From contig JAQRGA010000118.1 of the NCBI GenBank assembly GCA_029237695.1, forward strand, positions 124,001 through 188,000: 64,000 bases of DNA. Direction: 5' to 3'. Below, in pieces: positions 1 to 10,030 of this stretch. The notes under the pieces were generated by a model that was not told the DNA's origin, made no database searches, and saw only the letters and a list, made by a program, of their open reading frames with translations. The position numbers and the translations under genes are program-made. Position 1 is the stretch's first letter. Every line of letters starts with the position of its first letter. The stretch comes from Conchocele bisecta. Taxonomy: Eukaryota; Mollusca; Bivalvia; Lucinida; Thyasiridae.

Positions 1-1940
1 TTAACAGACTATTAAATGATGTTGACAGGTGCGAAAAGAAAAGTGTAAACGACGCGGTCGATGGTTTTGTACAAATTATCAATAACACTGCGAAACCACT
101 TTTTAAAAGATGTATACATACGAGAGATGGCGTTTTCAGAGAAACTATATTTAACCAAGCAAAGTGGTTCGATAATGATTATTACAATAAGAAAAGGTTG
201 TACATGGAGGCTATTAAACGGTATAATGCCTGTAAAAGTGTTGAAAATAGAGCAAACTTGTATGATAAACGTACCGTGTATAAGACATTAATCAGGTGCA
301 AAAAACGCAGGTATAACTTCAAGCAGATGAAACATGTCGAAAATATGAAATCAAAGTCTCCCAAAGACTTGTTGAAGCTATTCGCTAAACCTAGAAGAAC
401 AAAGGGGGTGGAGATCAAGGTCGGTGAATTCTTAAACTATTTTAAAGACTTGGCCAGTGAAATTAGTGTTGGGAGAAATGATGAAGCTGAAAATGTTTGC
501 ACAACAAACAATTTTGACGAAAATGATTCTGTTTTCGAGGAGCTGGGCGTGCCGATATCTGAAGCGGAAGTTGACGTGTGCATTAAATCATTACGGCGGG
601 GCAAGGCGTACGCAAGTGACAATATATTAAATTAATATTTTCTAGAAGCTGGTGACATACTCCAATCACATTTGACATACATTTTCAACATAATATTGAA
701 CAGCGGCCATTTTCCCGATAAGTGGACGCAGGGAATAATAATTCCATTAACCAAAAAAGGAAATGAAAATGACACAAACAATTATCGAGGTATAACGCTA
801 GTTAGTTGCATGTCCAAGCTATTTACATCCATATTAAATAAAAGAATGAATGAATGGTGTGACAAATATAACATTACAGTTCGGCTTTAGGAAAGGATAT
901 TCAACCGTGGACGCAATCTTTACACCGCAAACAGTTATAGAGCTAGAGCATATGTTGAACAATGGAAAGCGATTGTACTGCGCATTCATCGATATGAAAA
1001 AAGCATTTGATAGTGTATAGTGGAATGCATTATGGCTAAAATGTATAGACTATGAGCCAATTTCAAAATGTTGAGAATTATTAAATCTATGTATGAAACT
1101 GTGAAGTGTTGTGTGCGGCATTGTTAAAACTATTCCGACTTTGTTTAAGTGTGCGTGGGCCTAAAACAGGGACAGACAATGTCACCGACTTTATTTTCTC
1201 TATTCCTTGGTGATCTGGAAATATATTTACAAAATCGACCGAATAGTGGACTAAATATCGACGATATCACATTAATGCTAATGTATTTCGCGGATGATAT
1301 GGCAACTTTGAGTGAAACCCCGGAAGACCTACAACACAGTTTAGACCGACGTCACGACTATTGTGGAAAGTGGGGTCTCGAAGTAAACACAGACAAGACA
1401 AAATAGTGGTTTTTAGGAAACGGGGCAGACTTAAGAACAATGAAACGTGGACATATGACGGAAAACTATTAGAAATAAAAACGACTTCAATTATCTAGGA
1501 GTTGTGCTTAATTACACCGGATCATACACATTGAACCAACAACATATAGCAGGAAAAGGTTTAAAGGCTATGTGTGTGCTTTTGACAAACGTTAAAAACT
1601 ACGATTTCAGCCCGAAGACATTGTGTGAGTTATTTGATTCATTCGTGGCATCAATACTTGGATATTCTGCAGAAGTGTGGGGAAATACTAAATCAAAGGA
1701 AATCGAAAGGATAGATCTTAAATTCTGTAAACGCATATTGGGTGTGAAATCATCAACATGTAACGCGGCAGTGTATGGTGAATTAGCAAGGTATCCGCTG
1801 TACATTCACAGATTCTCAAGGATTATTAGCTATTGGTTTAAACTATTACAAACAGACAATTGCATCATGAAATCAGTGTATGAAAAATCGTTGAGTGATA
1901 TAAATGCGAACAAAACAAACTGTACTTCAAAAGTGAAACA
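1..1940 (+). pseudogene. Non-LTR retrotransposon ORF2, 5' part (reverse transcriptase), decayed
   Basis: This is the interior of a LINE-type ORF2 that began before the window. The first 600 bases read as the linker between endonuclease and reverse transcriptase. The RT core follows: motif A as CAFIDMKKAFDS near 985-1015, then GLKQGQTMSP near 1155-1185, then the catalytic FADDMA near 1285-1300. In-frame stops (TAA 633-635, TAG 1018-1020, TAG near 1404) and frame changes break it. The C-terminal part, from 1504, is open up to the Polinton insertion at 1946 and continues after 19770. The reverse transcriptase would copy the element RNA at the target site, but this copy is dead. The clade is not settled; Jockey/CR1/RTE-like are all possible. 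Confidence 0.85.
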
Positions 1941-1945
1941 GTTGT
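1941..1945. repeat. Target site duplication GTTGT, left copy
   Basis: GTTGT lies directly before the first base of the left terminal inverted repeat and again at 19766-19770 directly after the right one. Polintons usually give 6 bp. Here only five bases match (left six AGTTGT, right six GTTGTT). Confidence 0.8.
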
Positions 1946-2106
1946 AGTAGTATAAAGGGAGTCAAAATGATACCACCTGCGGTGGCATCATTTATAACCC
2001 TTTATACTACTCCCACCACCCCCGAAAAATCAAAAATTGGTTAACGAGGAAATTGTCTCCCACCAACCACGAAAAATCTAAAATTGGTGTCATAAATACA
2101 TCATGT
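1946..2106 (+). repeat. Polinton left terminal inverted repeat
   Basis: These 161 bp match the reverse complement of 19605-19765 almost base for base. Within it the outermost AGTAGTATAAAGGG recurs in inverted form about 50 bases inside (CCCTTTATACTACT), so each terminus can also fold on itself. Confidence 0.95.
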
Positions 2107-2251
2107 TTTTCCGACAGCAAATTTATGAATTTCTTCTAATAAGTTTCCGATTTAAATGCGTCCTCGCGCAATAGTCTATATTCCAACACCATATTTTCCT
2201 CCTCCGATATAGCTAATTGATTCCGTAGATCAGCAACTAATTCTACCAGCT

Positions 2252-2452
2252 CTAGTCTACCACGTTCACCTTTAGCCACAGGGCAGCGTAGTTGCTTATG
2301 TCTACAAAGAGTTTGGGCACTAACGAAGATTTACAAGGGCATCTGGGGCATTGAAATTGTGGGGGGGCACAAGGAAACTTTCTACGTCTCGCTAGATGCC
2401 TTCGTAGATAGTCTTTACGCGTAAACGTTTTATAACAAGTCTCACACTCCAT
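2252..2452 (-). CDS. Small C2H2/C2HC zinc-finger protein
   Basis: A 66-codon ORF starting at an ATG 2450-2452. Residues 3-26 read C-x2-C-x12-H then a terminal C eight residues later; a second CPRC pair lies near residue 35. This suggests a DNA- or RNA-binding finger, similar in layout to the finger inside the neighbouring polymerase (CDNC...H...C near 3780-3843). It lies between the left terminal repeat and polB and is transcribed outward. The segment 2107-2535 holding it has no counterpart at the right end, so it may be an inserted module. The ORF seems intact, but it is short and the second half has no clear fold. Confidence 0.5.
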   Translation of the reverse strand: MECETCYKTFTRKDYLRRHLARRRKFPCAPPQFQCPRCPCKSSLVPKLFVDISNYAALWLKVNVVD

Positions 2453-2454
2453 TA

Positions 2455-2502
<48 letters not shown>
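2451..2502. repeat. (TATATG)n microsatellite
   Basis: About eight copies of TATATG directly upstream of the zinc-finger start codon. It may be a decayed TATA region or a simple expansion. Confidence 0.9.
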
Positions 2503-2503
<1 letters not shown>

Positions 2504-2508
2504 TTATA

Positions 2509-2575
2509 TTCAATTGAACGTGAAAAAAACTTAATGTTTTCACGACCAATTGAACAGATAAATTGTATAGGTTAT
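2509..2575. promoter_or_regulatory. Divergent promoter-like cassette (zinc finger / polB)
   Basis: CAATTGAACGTGAAAA (from 2510) and TTTTCACGACCAATTG (from 2536) are inverted copies of one another. The second continues as AACAGATAAATT then ATAGGTTATA. This second half is repeated, inverted, at 19565-19606 in front of the rightmost gene. Position between two diverging genes and conservation at both ends argue for a promoter; no direct evidence. Confidence 0.55.
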
Positions 2576-2597
2576 ACAAAAGTATATTACAGAAAAT

Positions 2598-5500
2598 ATG
2601 ATAACGTCAGAAACTAGAGCAGAAATAGAAAGTTTGAGAAGAGAAGCCGAATCTCTAGGGATTACTTATAGTAAACGGTTGAGAGTTAGGGGGTTGACAA
2701 AAGCTGATAAACTCCACAAAGAATGAGGCGTTTATGAAGCGGTTTACCCGCGCCCACAACGAGGAGCCTTTAATGATATATCAAAGCAGAGGAAGTTGGT
2801 AACAGAATTCAAAAAGAAAGTATTGCGGGGTTAAGGGCTAGTGTAATTAATTCTAAAGAATTACCTTCAAGCACCAATAATTTGTCTCAAATTAGACGCA
2901 CAGGTGACCAAATACCAAATAATAAGAAAAAATCTATAGCTCGCGCGATAGTGGAAAAAGGTGAAGAAATATTGGGTGCTCACGATGAAACATTGGAAAA
3001 GGTAGAAAATGGAAGACGGGTAGTTACATTATCCTTTCGTAAAAACATTACATTAACGAGTCTGAACGCATGTCCGATAAACTCGCTCCGTATCTAACAA
3101 CCAATTTTTATTTGAGATATTCATATTCTTACAAGCTAGAACATATGGAGGAAATTAAAAATGGAAAACCTAAAACTCTAATATTTCACAAAAATCTCGG
3201 TGGTAGCGAACCACTATCATCAATGAAAACCGTTAAAAAATGGCTGTCAGATAAGGAGCAAACACGAATAATGTCCGATAAAATAGACAGACCAAATACA
3301 AAGTGGAAGTTTGTAAGATGGGTAGAGGTTTTTGTAAAGCTATACAGGGTAGTAGGGGAAAAGATTTGGGACTACAATCCAAAGAAGCAGCAGGAGGAGA
3401 ACTTCCAGAATGGTTGAGGAATAGAAAAGGTATGTATTCTTTAGATAAGTATAATGACGATCTTTGTCTGTTCAGGTGTCTAGCTATGCACCTTGATAAA
3501 AAGATCAGACCTGACAGATGTACAGAAAAGGCGAAAGAACTTAGTAAGCAATATTTCGGTAGTAATGTGGTTTCACCAATTTCTTTTTCAGATCTGAAAA
3601 AGGTTGAAGAGTTTTTTAAAATCGGTATAGAAGTATATCAACCCACTGAATGTAATGTATGGTGGTTGAAAAAGGTACCAGCGCACTATAAGGCAATAGG
3701 TAATAAACCAATGACAATAGGACTGTTTAATAATCACGCATTTCTGATAAAAAAAATTAAAAACCTATCTAAAATTTACGCCTGCGATAATTGCAAGCAG
3801 AAATTCACGAAAGCGAGTAATATGAAGAGACACGGACCAACATGTATGAGAGGTGAGACAAAAGTAATATGTGATGGTAATTATTTAGAGCGCCCGCGTT
3901 CGTCGTTCGAGAAAGCGTTTTACCCAAAAGGTTCTAACAGTTATGGGGCGATCGATTGGATGTATTCTGTGGAAAGCGGGAGGGAATTCACATTCACCAC
4001 GAACAGTGCGGACACGGAGGTGAAAGATGGATTTTAGGAGCTCCGGTAGATGATACTGTCCAGAAACCAATACCGTATATCAATATCACGGCTGTTACTG
4101 GCACGGGTGTGAGATTCATGCAAAGCATAGCAAAGAAGAACGCGCATCCACTATGAGAAGAGATAAAGTTATTAGAAAATAGTAAAGAATTCAACCTAGT
4201 AGTTATGTGGGAATGCGAAATTCCAAAGAACGGTAAAGATATAAAGATCGGTTGTGACACTACTCTTTATCCATATCGATAGTATACGATTTTGAGGCGT
4301 ATCTCCAGCCAGAAGTTGAAACTACCGGTAATAGTTTAGAGTACGAAGCTGAGCACGTTCCGGCAAGCGTTAGTATAGGAGATAATTTCTCAGGAACAGT
4401 AACTCATATTTGTGATAAAGATCCCGCAAAACTTATAGAAAAATTCGTAGAAGATTTGAAAGTCAGGGGAAAAGCTATAAGAGAAGAAGTGTGGTCAAGA
4501 TATAAGTTTAATACGGAATATTTACGTAAAAACCAAATCGCCAAGATCGAACAGTGGATAGAGCAAGTACCGGTTATAGGTTTTTAACAGCAGTAAGTAC
4601 GATATAAACTTAATAAAGAAATACCTAGTAGGCGAACTGGCATCAACAACAAAGAAAGTAATGGTCGGAAAACGGGCAAACGCAACAATATTTTCTATTT
4701 ACTCCAGAGTTTAGATTTCTTGATGTAATACTTTATCTAGGACCTGGTGTAAGTTACGATAGTTGGATAAAAGCATACGAATGCAAAGGACAGAAATCTT
4801 TCTTTCCTTATGAGTGGTTCGATTCTCCAGACAAACTGGATTACCAAGGACTACCGGATATAGAGAATTGGTATTCCAAACTATCTGGGAAAATGTTAAT
4901 AGATGAAACAGAATTAAGTAAATGTCGTAGAATTTTCGAAGAAAATAATATGAAAACTTTCAGAGATTGGTTGAAATATTATAACGATTTAGATGTAGCA
5001 CCGTTCCTAGAAGCGGTGGAAAAAATGTGTGAATTTTATAAACACAGAGGTGTGGATATTTTCAAAGATGCGGTAACACTACCTGGAGTAGCTATACAAT
5101 ATTTATTGAGAGGAACCATTAAAGAACAAAAATCTTCAAAGACGATTATACCGGAGGATGCTCTATATGCACCAAAAGAAGAAACATACGAAATGATGAA
5201 GGACGCTCTAGTTGGCGGTCCATCAATAGTATTTACACGATATGCAGAAGCTGGTGTTTCAAATATTAGATCTAATTCCTCAAATGAAATTAACAAACCT
5301 TGCAAGGCTGTTTTGGGGTACGATGCAAACGCGTTATATTTATCTACGTTAAATAAAGAGATGCCGTGTGGGAGAGAAACTATACACCATATAGATACCC
5401 CACATAACCCTAAATTTATTAAAAAGTTTTATCTGGAGACTGGTTTGGGTTTGCGGAGGTGGATATAGAAGTTCCACACAACTTAAAACATAAGTTTTCT

Positions 5501-6616
5501 GAAATGTCCCCAATATTTATAAACAGAGAAGTAGAGGTTGATGAAGTTCCCACACACATGTTAAAATATTTAAACGATACTGGCCGAACAAGAGGAGATG
5601 GAAAAAAATTGGTGGGATCTATGACCGCCACTAAAGTATTGCTGTACGCGCCACTGTTGAAATGGTTATTTAAAACACGGCCTAGAAATAACTGGAGTTC
5701 ATCGTGTTATAGATTATATTAGTGGTAAACCCTTCGAATGGTTCGCAAAAGAAGTTACAGCCGCAAGACGAACAGGCGATGTAGAACCAAATAAGAAACC
5801 AGTAGCCGACATAATGAAATTATTAGGAAACTCGTGTTGTGGAAAAATGATAGAGGCAACGGAGAGACATTTAAATACGACATATACACAAAACGAAACC
5901 TGTGTTGACAAAGCATTAAGATCTGCATTCTTTGACGATTTGGAAGAGATAGGAGATGCGTACGAAATATCTTCAAGAAAACCCAGGTGTGCGGCAAAGA
6001 GACCATTCCATTGTGGAATAGCGGTTTATCAACTAGCTAAATTGAGAATGTTGGAATTTTACTACGAATTTCTAGATAAATACGTAAAAAGAGAAGACTT
6101 TGAATTAATACAGATGGATACAGATAGTATGTATATAGGAGTTAGTGGAAAAACGATAAAGGAATTGATTAGAGCTAACTTACTAGACGAGTTTGAAAAA
6201 GAAAAAAATAAATGGTTGGCTTGGGATAAATGGAGCGAAAGAGAGCCCGGACTTTTCAAATGGAATTTAGCGGGGATAGGGCGATAGCGTTATCTAGTAA
6301 GTGTTATTTCGTAGAAAAAATTAATTTCACTAAAGATAATTTGGAACAAATTAAAATTAATAAAAACTCTGCGAAAGGAATGTCCAAGAGAACTAACAAT
6401 TTAAGTTGGGATAGATATAAACGAGTACTAAGTGAAACTACAGAAGATGGAAAACACATTATAGATGTAGCACAAAATAGAGGATTTAAAATGAAAGACG
6501 GTGTTATGAAAACGTACTGTCAACAAAAAATAGGACTCTCGGCATACTACGATAAAAGACGTGTGTTACCAGACGGATACTACAGAACCTCTATTGATTT
6601 AAGTAATCGGGGGTAG
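2598..6616 (+). pseudogene. polB: Protein-primed family B DNA polymerase, heavily frameshifted
   Basis: Starts at ATG 2598. The N-terminal third has an OTU-like pattern (DDLCLFRC near 3465-3480, a later NNHAFL near 3730) and a zinc finger. The exonuclease domain follows: ExoI VYDFEAY near 4282-4300, ExoII FNSSKYD near 4583-4605, ExoIII YYNDLD near 4977-4995. The polymerase domain then shows motif A GYDANALY near 5317-5340, motif B KLLGNSCCGK at 5817-5846 and motif C DTDS at 6117-6128. This enzyme would replicate the element from a terminal protein. There is an in-frame TGA at 2724-2726 and at least ten changes of reading frame, so it cannot make protein. Motif B has Cys where this family commonly has Tyr. 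The 3' end overlaps the integrase tail by 18 bases, tail to tail. Confidence 0.93.
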
Positions 6617-7614
6617 CTGGGTGTCAGAAGGCACCATAAGAAGTTCTTCGCGAACAAAACCGCGAGATGGACCATCAGCCAAATAATAGAGCACGGGCTC
6701 ATCGGGTTTGGTAATAGAGCGATCCAGATGATATACATTCATTGACCACACGGGATCAGTCGCGCGGCGGCTGCCACCTTCAAGCTCTCCGGTTGATAGA
6801 GGTACCGGACGTCAATATCTGATGGAAGCCGCTGTCTCCTCTAAACCAACGGGTCGCCCGCGCGAGACGGCAGAGGGCTTGCTCGTCACCCTTTTAAACT
6901 TGATAGCATCTACAGGCTTCTTACCTATCAATCTGGTCACCTCTCCGTTCAGTGCGGAGACCACGGCGGGCAGTCTGGCCACCCACTCGGTCGATCGTGA
7001 ATGGGGGTCTACAAGTTCTTTGGCGTATTGGTGTCCGAACAGTCTCTCAGCCAGGGTTCGATTGAAGCGTTCCACGATCCCCTGGTCCCGGTGGATGTTG
7101 ACGCGGCCGCGTCTGATAGAAACTTTATGCTTAGACAATAGATGAGAGACCGCGCCCATGAACTCGCGGCCGGGATCGACCCGACCTGGAGAAGATTCGG
7201 CCATTTGAGAGGACTCCTCTTATATATTCGGGAAAGAGCCTCGGCCACTTCCTTAGATTCTTTAGTGGCCAACGGCTCAGCCCCCTTATAACGACTCGCT
7301 ACGTAAACGATTGTCAGTGCGTACTTGTACGTTTTGCGACCGACGCGATCGTGAGGTAGAAACAGGAGATCCGCTTGGTGAACTTGGTTCGGCACCGGCA
7401 CGTCGAATTTCGGGCGCGGAATATTGTGAGGCGCGGTTAAATAGATCTGCCAGATGGCCTGCTTCTTGAGCCATTCCTTGACAGCGTTTTCTGAAACCTT
7501 GGTCGCCGCCGCGAGGTTCTTGATGGCCGCGAGTCCCTTCCAGTAGCCGCGTGGGCTATAGTATGTATTCGACAGCTTGCGCGTTAGTTTGGTATCAAGT
7601 TTGCGCGTGTTCAT
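6599..7614 (-). pseudogene. int: Polinton rve-type integrase, frameshifted
   Basis: Starts at ATG 7612-7614, whose first codons overlap the end of the 126-codon gene upstream. The catalytic core has the first Asp in HQADLLFLP (residue 82), the second in VDPGREF (near 7180) and Glu in GIVERFNR, 34 residues after the second Asp. The C-terminal part (RYLYQP, RATDPVWS, then RGFVREEL near 6640-6665) is the chromodomain-like tail of Polinton integrases. The frame changes near 7180-7210 and twice near 6785-6820. It would insert the element with a short target duplication, matching the GTTGT seen. It ends inside the last codons of polB on the other strand. Confidence 0.93.
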
Positions 7615-7975
7615 CGTATGCGAAGTATTCTAATATATCGGACAATCTCCAACATGCCCTCGCCAGTTCGTCCGGTAACTGCGTCGTTAATAATAAACCT
7701 TTGTTGGAAGTTTCGCTGCAGCCCCAATCGCGTTTGGGTTGGAACAGGAGAGGGGAATCTAATTCATCCAATCTCGATTGGGAGTCCAATCCCCCAGGAT
7801 TGGTGGAGGAATCTAACATCCGCTTTGCGAAAAGGGTGGCCGCTTTTTCATCCTCGCGCCACGTCTCGAAACAATCTCGGGCCAGACGAATCATACTCTT
7901 TGCACCAGGTAAACGATGTTTTTGGTCAGTGTAGCCTACATCGATCATAGCGTCATAAAGTTCGTCAACTAACAT
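7595..7975 (-). CDS. Unrecognised 126-residue Polinton protein
   Basis: Intact ORF from ATG 7975, TATA-rich upstream (7981-8000). It is mostly helical-looking and charged, with no membrane segment and no motif I recognise. A linker near residues 60-80 is encoded by two CCAAT...ATTGG type palindromes. Its last codons overlap the integrase start by about 20 bases in another frame, so the two genes are probably on one transcript. It could be a virion or replication accessory protein; the function is unknown. Confidence 0.6.
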   Translation of the reverse strand: MLVDELYDAMIDVGYTDQKHRLPGAKSMIRLARDCFETWREDEKAATLFAKRMLDSSTNPGGLDSQSRLDELDSPLLFQPKRDWGCSETSNKGLLLTTQLPDELARACWRLSDILEYFAYDEHAQT

Positions 7976-8023
7976 CGTTCTATATATATATTTTTATAAA
8001 AAAAATTGTTTTAATTAATTAAT

Positions 8024-8455
8024 TTAAAATCTCGATTGAATATAATAGCCGACGAGACCCAACACACCCATTCCCACGATGATGAACGCGATCTCGCGGT
8101 CTTTTTGGGCCTCTGACGGTACATAGAAATCTGAAAGTTGGGGCTCGGGATCCATTGGATCGAGACTTTTGTGTGGATATGCCAGCGCGTACTCGCGGTT
8201 GGCTTCTTCAACGTACTGAAAAGTTTGCGCTGCGTGATTTTCGCGGCGAAGCTCTTCATTGACCCAGTCCAGATGGGCGGTTCGTTTTTTCGACCACGCT
8301 GCCTTTGCGCTATTGAGTTGTTCTACAGCTAAATCATGGCGCTTACGCTCCTCATCCACGTTCGAGCTTTTCATTTTAGAGAATATAAAGTTGCTACCGC
8401 TGAACGCCAATGCGTTTACAAGCGCACCACCTACTATTACTGCTATTGAAGCCAT
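8024..8455 (-). CDS. Polinton membrane protein, 143 residues
   Basis: Intact ORF from ATG 8453-8455. Residues 3-27 are hydrophobic (VIVGGALVNALAFSGSNFIF), followed by a long charged helical region (about 35-100) and a second hydrophobic stretch at the C-terminus (IAFIIVGMGVLGLVGYYI). I recognise the type as a conserved small Polinton membrane protein of unknown role, possibly part of an internal virion membrane. It is directly adjacent to the gene upstream (8456-8689), with no spacing. Confidence 0.75.
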   Translation of the reverse strand: MASIAVIVGGALVNALAFSGSNFIFSKMKSSNVDEERKRHDLAVEQLNSAKAAWSKKRTAHLDWVNEELRRENHAAQTFQYVEEANREYALAYPHKSLDPMDPEPQLSDFYVPSEAQKDREIAFIIVGMGVLGLVGYYIQSRF

Positions 8456-8689
8456 TTATTTCCATATATTAACTGGTAGAATTCCAGCTTTAACTAGATA
8501 ATCTCGGGTCCAAACTGCGGCCGCTACATCTAAGGTCGCGAGCCCTACGTCTCTCACAGTAAAGTCCAATTTGGGAGCGGTTCCTCCTAGGGCCATCTTT
8601 GATAGTCGAGCATACCCGATACTGAAACCCGATATCACCACGGCGTGATAAAGCGCATTCACTAACATTTTACCATCTTGTTCAGCCAT
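8456..8689 (-). CDS. Polinton small membrane-associated protein, 77 residues
   Basis: Intact ORF from ATG 8687-8689. It has a hydrophobic N-terminal half and a conserved-looking central part (APKLDFTVRDVG) with a second weak hydrophobic stretch. Upstream on this strand lies CCTTTTATATG, a TATA-like box that overlaps the tail of the previous gene. It is one of the compact minus-strand accessory genes. Function unknown. Confidence 0.7.
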   Translation of the reverse strand: MAEQDGKMLVNALYHAVVISGFSIGYARLSKMALGGTAPKLDFTVRDVGLATLDVAAAVWTRDYLVKAGILPVNIWK

Positions 8690-8700
8690 TGTTATAATTA

Positions 8701-9215
8701 TTACATATAAAAGGGGTCGCGATCAATGTTTAAATGGGGCGCATCCAACCGCGATTGGTGTTTCGTAACTTTCTTCTGAACACTGGCTTGTTGTTTTTTC
8801 GGGTATTTCCACACGCACAGGGCACCAACAACAGCCACCGACCACCAACAACAACCCAACTCCAATTCACGAATTTGGGTTCAATCGGATTCGCCCAACT
8901 CCAACGGCAGTTGGTATTGGGTGTTGAGTGTGCTTCCAATTCGTGAATTGGGGGTGTTGTTGTACTCAACTCTGTATTCAGATGTTTTGCTGTCTCCGTC
9001 CCCGATTGTAACGACTGTTTAGCCTCTCGAAGCTCGGCGAGTATTTTATCTTGTTTAACTTTTCGGGTGGCAGCCGCCGCCCGCCCAGCTGCCTGTCTTT
9101 TGGGATTTTTTATATGCGGTATGTCATCCAGTGGCGGAGTAACACTCTGGTTCGATTGTGTTGGAGCAATCTGGTTCAACTCCGTCACTCTCGTGGGTGT
9201 GTCTTGTGTCATCAT
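8701..9215 (-). pseudogene. Polinton basic protein with C-terminal membrane anchor, one frameshift
   Basis: Starts at ATG 9213-9215 (another ATG follows at once). The N-terminal half contains a basic helix (NPKRQAAGRAAAATRK, about residues 37-52), then a disordered linker rich in Thr/Pro. As read straight through, the ORF ends at 8730, but a shift of frame near 8830-8860 gives a hydrophobic segment, a Lys/Gln-rich tail and the terminal DRDPFYM, with the stop at 8701. That second reading looks like the authentic end. The linker is encoded by CCAAT...ATTGG palindromes at 8862-8879 and 8936-8954. Function unknown; a DNA-binding or core protein is possible. Confidence 0.6.
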
Positions 9216-9528
9216 TTTCAGGGCTTATAGTTCGTGGGCATATATGTCCAAATTGACAGTGTTTACCCGTGGTCAACGCGGTTGTCAGCGGAGCTAAGTA
9301 CATTCCAAACTTGTGATAAATTGAGCAGCAGGCTGTTCTAAGAGTGTGTCCTATAAAAGGGTCAGTCTCTAGATCGTGAATCAACCCTTCGGTGTTTGGT
9401 ATAGGGAGAAGTATACTAACGGTGGTAGCGTACAAATGAATAGCCGCCGATCCAAGAGTTTTTGTCATCTCTGCTCCCAATTTGGATTCGTATCGCGCAT
9501 ACATTTTATCGATCTCCGCATCTGACAT
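9124..9528 (-). CDS. Polinton conserved protein, about 110-135 residues
   Basis: ATG start at 9526-9528 (a GTG three codons upstream is less likely). It has a charged N-terminus, then hydrophobic stretches (LYATTVSILL and MYLAPLTTALTT) and HCQF near residue 100. As read, it runs on to 9124, overlapping the next gene. In another frame it would stop at 9218-9220, two bases before the next ATG, which is the spacing expected in this packed cluster. The run-on tail is therefore probably caused by a frameshift near 9235. Function unknown. Confidence 0.6.
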   Translation of the reverse strand: MSDAEIDKMYARYESKLGAEMTKTLGSAAIHLYATTVSILLPIPNTEGLIHDLETDPFIGHTLRTACCSIYHKFGMYLAPLTTALTTGKHCQFGHICPRTISPENDDTRHTHESDGVEPDCSNTIEPECYSATG

Positions 9529-9576
9529 CTTATCCACCTGAAAAACTGAGAGACGCCTACCGAGATAATGCTCCGA

Positions 9577-9897
9577 TTATCCCCCAGCAACCAGCGCAGC
9601 TAGCCGCTCTCGTCGCGCCGCATTTTCATTCGGAGTCGTTGCACTCAACCCAATACCAACCCCCGATTCCGATTGCTCTGTCGGAGTTGATGTTTCATTA
9701 TCTTTGGCAGTCGGAGTTGAGGTTTCTTCCATTAGCTGATCGAGAAGTTCGTCGCAGTTCATTTTTTTCAAAATTAGTAATTTAACTATTCTAACAAGTC
9801 TCATCACTTTAACATATTGCCAAGCGCACCACCCGATACTTATGATCACCATTATGCTCGCAACAAAGCTCGCAGCGGAGCACCAAATTGTTAACAT
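9577..9897 (-). CDS. Small Polinton protein(s): membrane segment plus acidic Thr/Ser-rich part
   Basis: The ORF reads from ATG 9895-9897 with a clear membrane segment at residues 5-30, then from codon 46 an ATG (9760-9762) beginning MNCDELLD, an acidic Thr/Ser/Pro-rich stretch and ERLAALVAGG at the end. An AT-rich box AATTTTGAAAAAA lies directly before the internal ATG, as it does before the capsid gene. This suggests that the second part is the real gene and the first part either a separate short membrane protein or a fusion. Function unknown. Confidence 0.5.
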   Translation of the reverse strand: MLTIWCSAASFVASIMVIISIGWCAWQYVKVMRLVRIVKLLILKKMNCDELLDQLMEETSTPTAKDNETSTPTEQSESGVGIGLSATTPNENAARRERLAALVAGG

Positions 9898-9985
9898 TGT
9901 TAACCATTGCTCAGCATTTGTTCAGCATTGTTCAGCAATTGCTAAGCGTTGTTCAGCAATTGCTAAGCATTGTTAAGCATTGCAA
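9895..9985. repeat. Iterated GTTCAGCAATTGCTAAGC motif
   Basis: About 90 bases built from GCATTGTTCAGCAATTGCTAAGC-like units, containing the palindromic core AGCAATTGCT at least twice. It lies between the small membrane ORF and the ATPase, the one roomy non-coding spot of this cluster. It could be a protein-binding array. Confidence 0.65.
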
Positions 9986-10002
9986 TAGCTTATTACTTTG
10001 TA

Positions 10003-10030
10003 ATTTTCCTAATTTTTTCAAAATTATTAA
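10003..10030 (-). promoter_or_regulatory. AT-rich promoter-like box
   Basis: On the minus strand this reads TAATTTTGAAAAAATTA, the same near-palindrome that stands before the ATG at 9762 and before the capsid ATG at 11999. Confidence 0.4.

Noticed and set aside
1940..1946. Six-base target duplication
   Set aside because: The sixth base differs on both possible sides (AGTTGT versus GTTGTT). Five bases restore the LINE frame.
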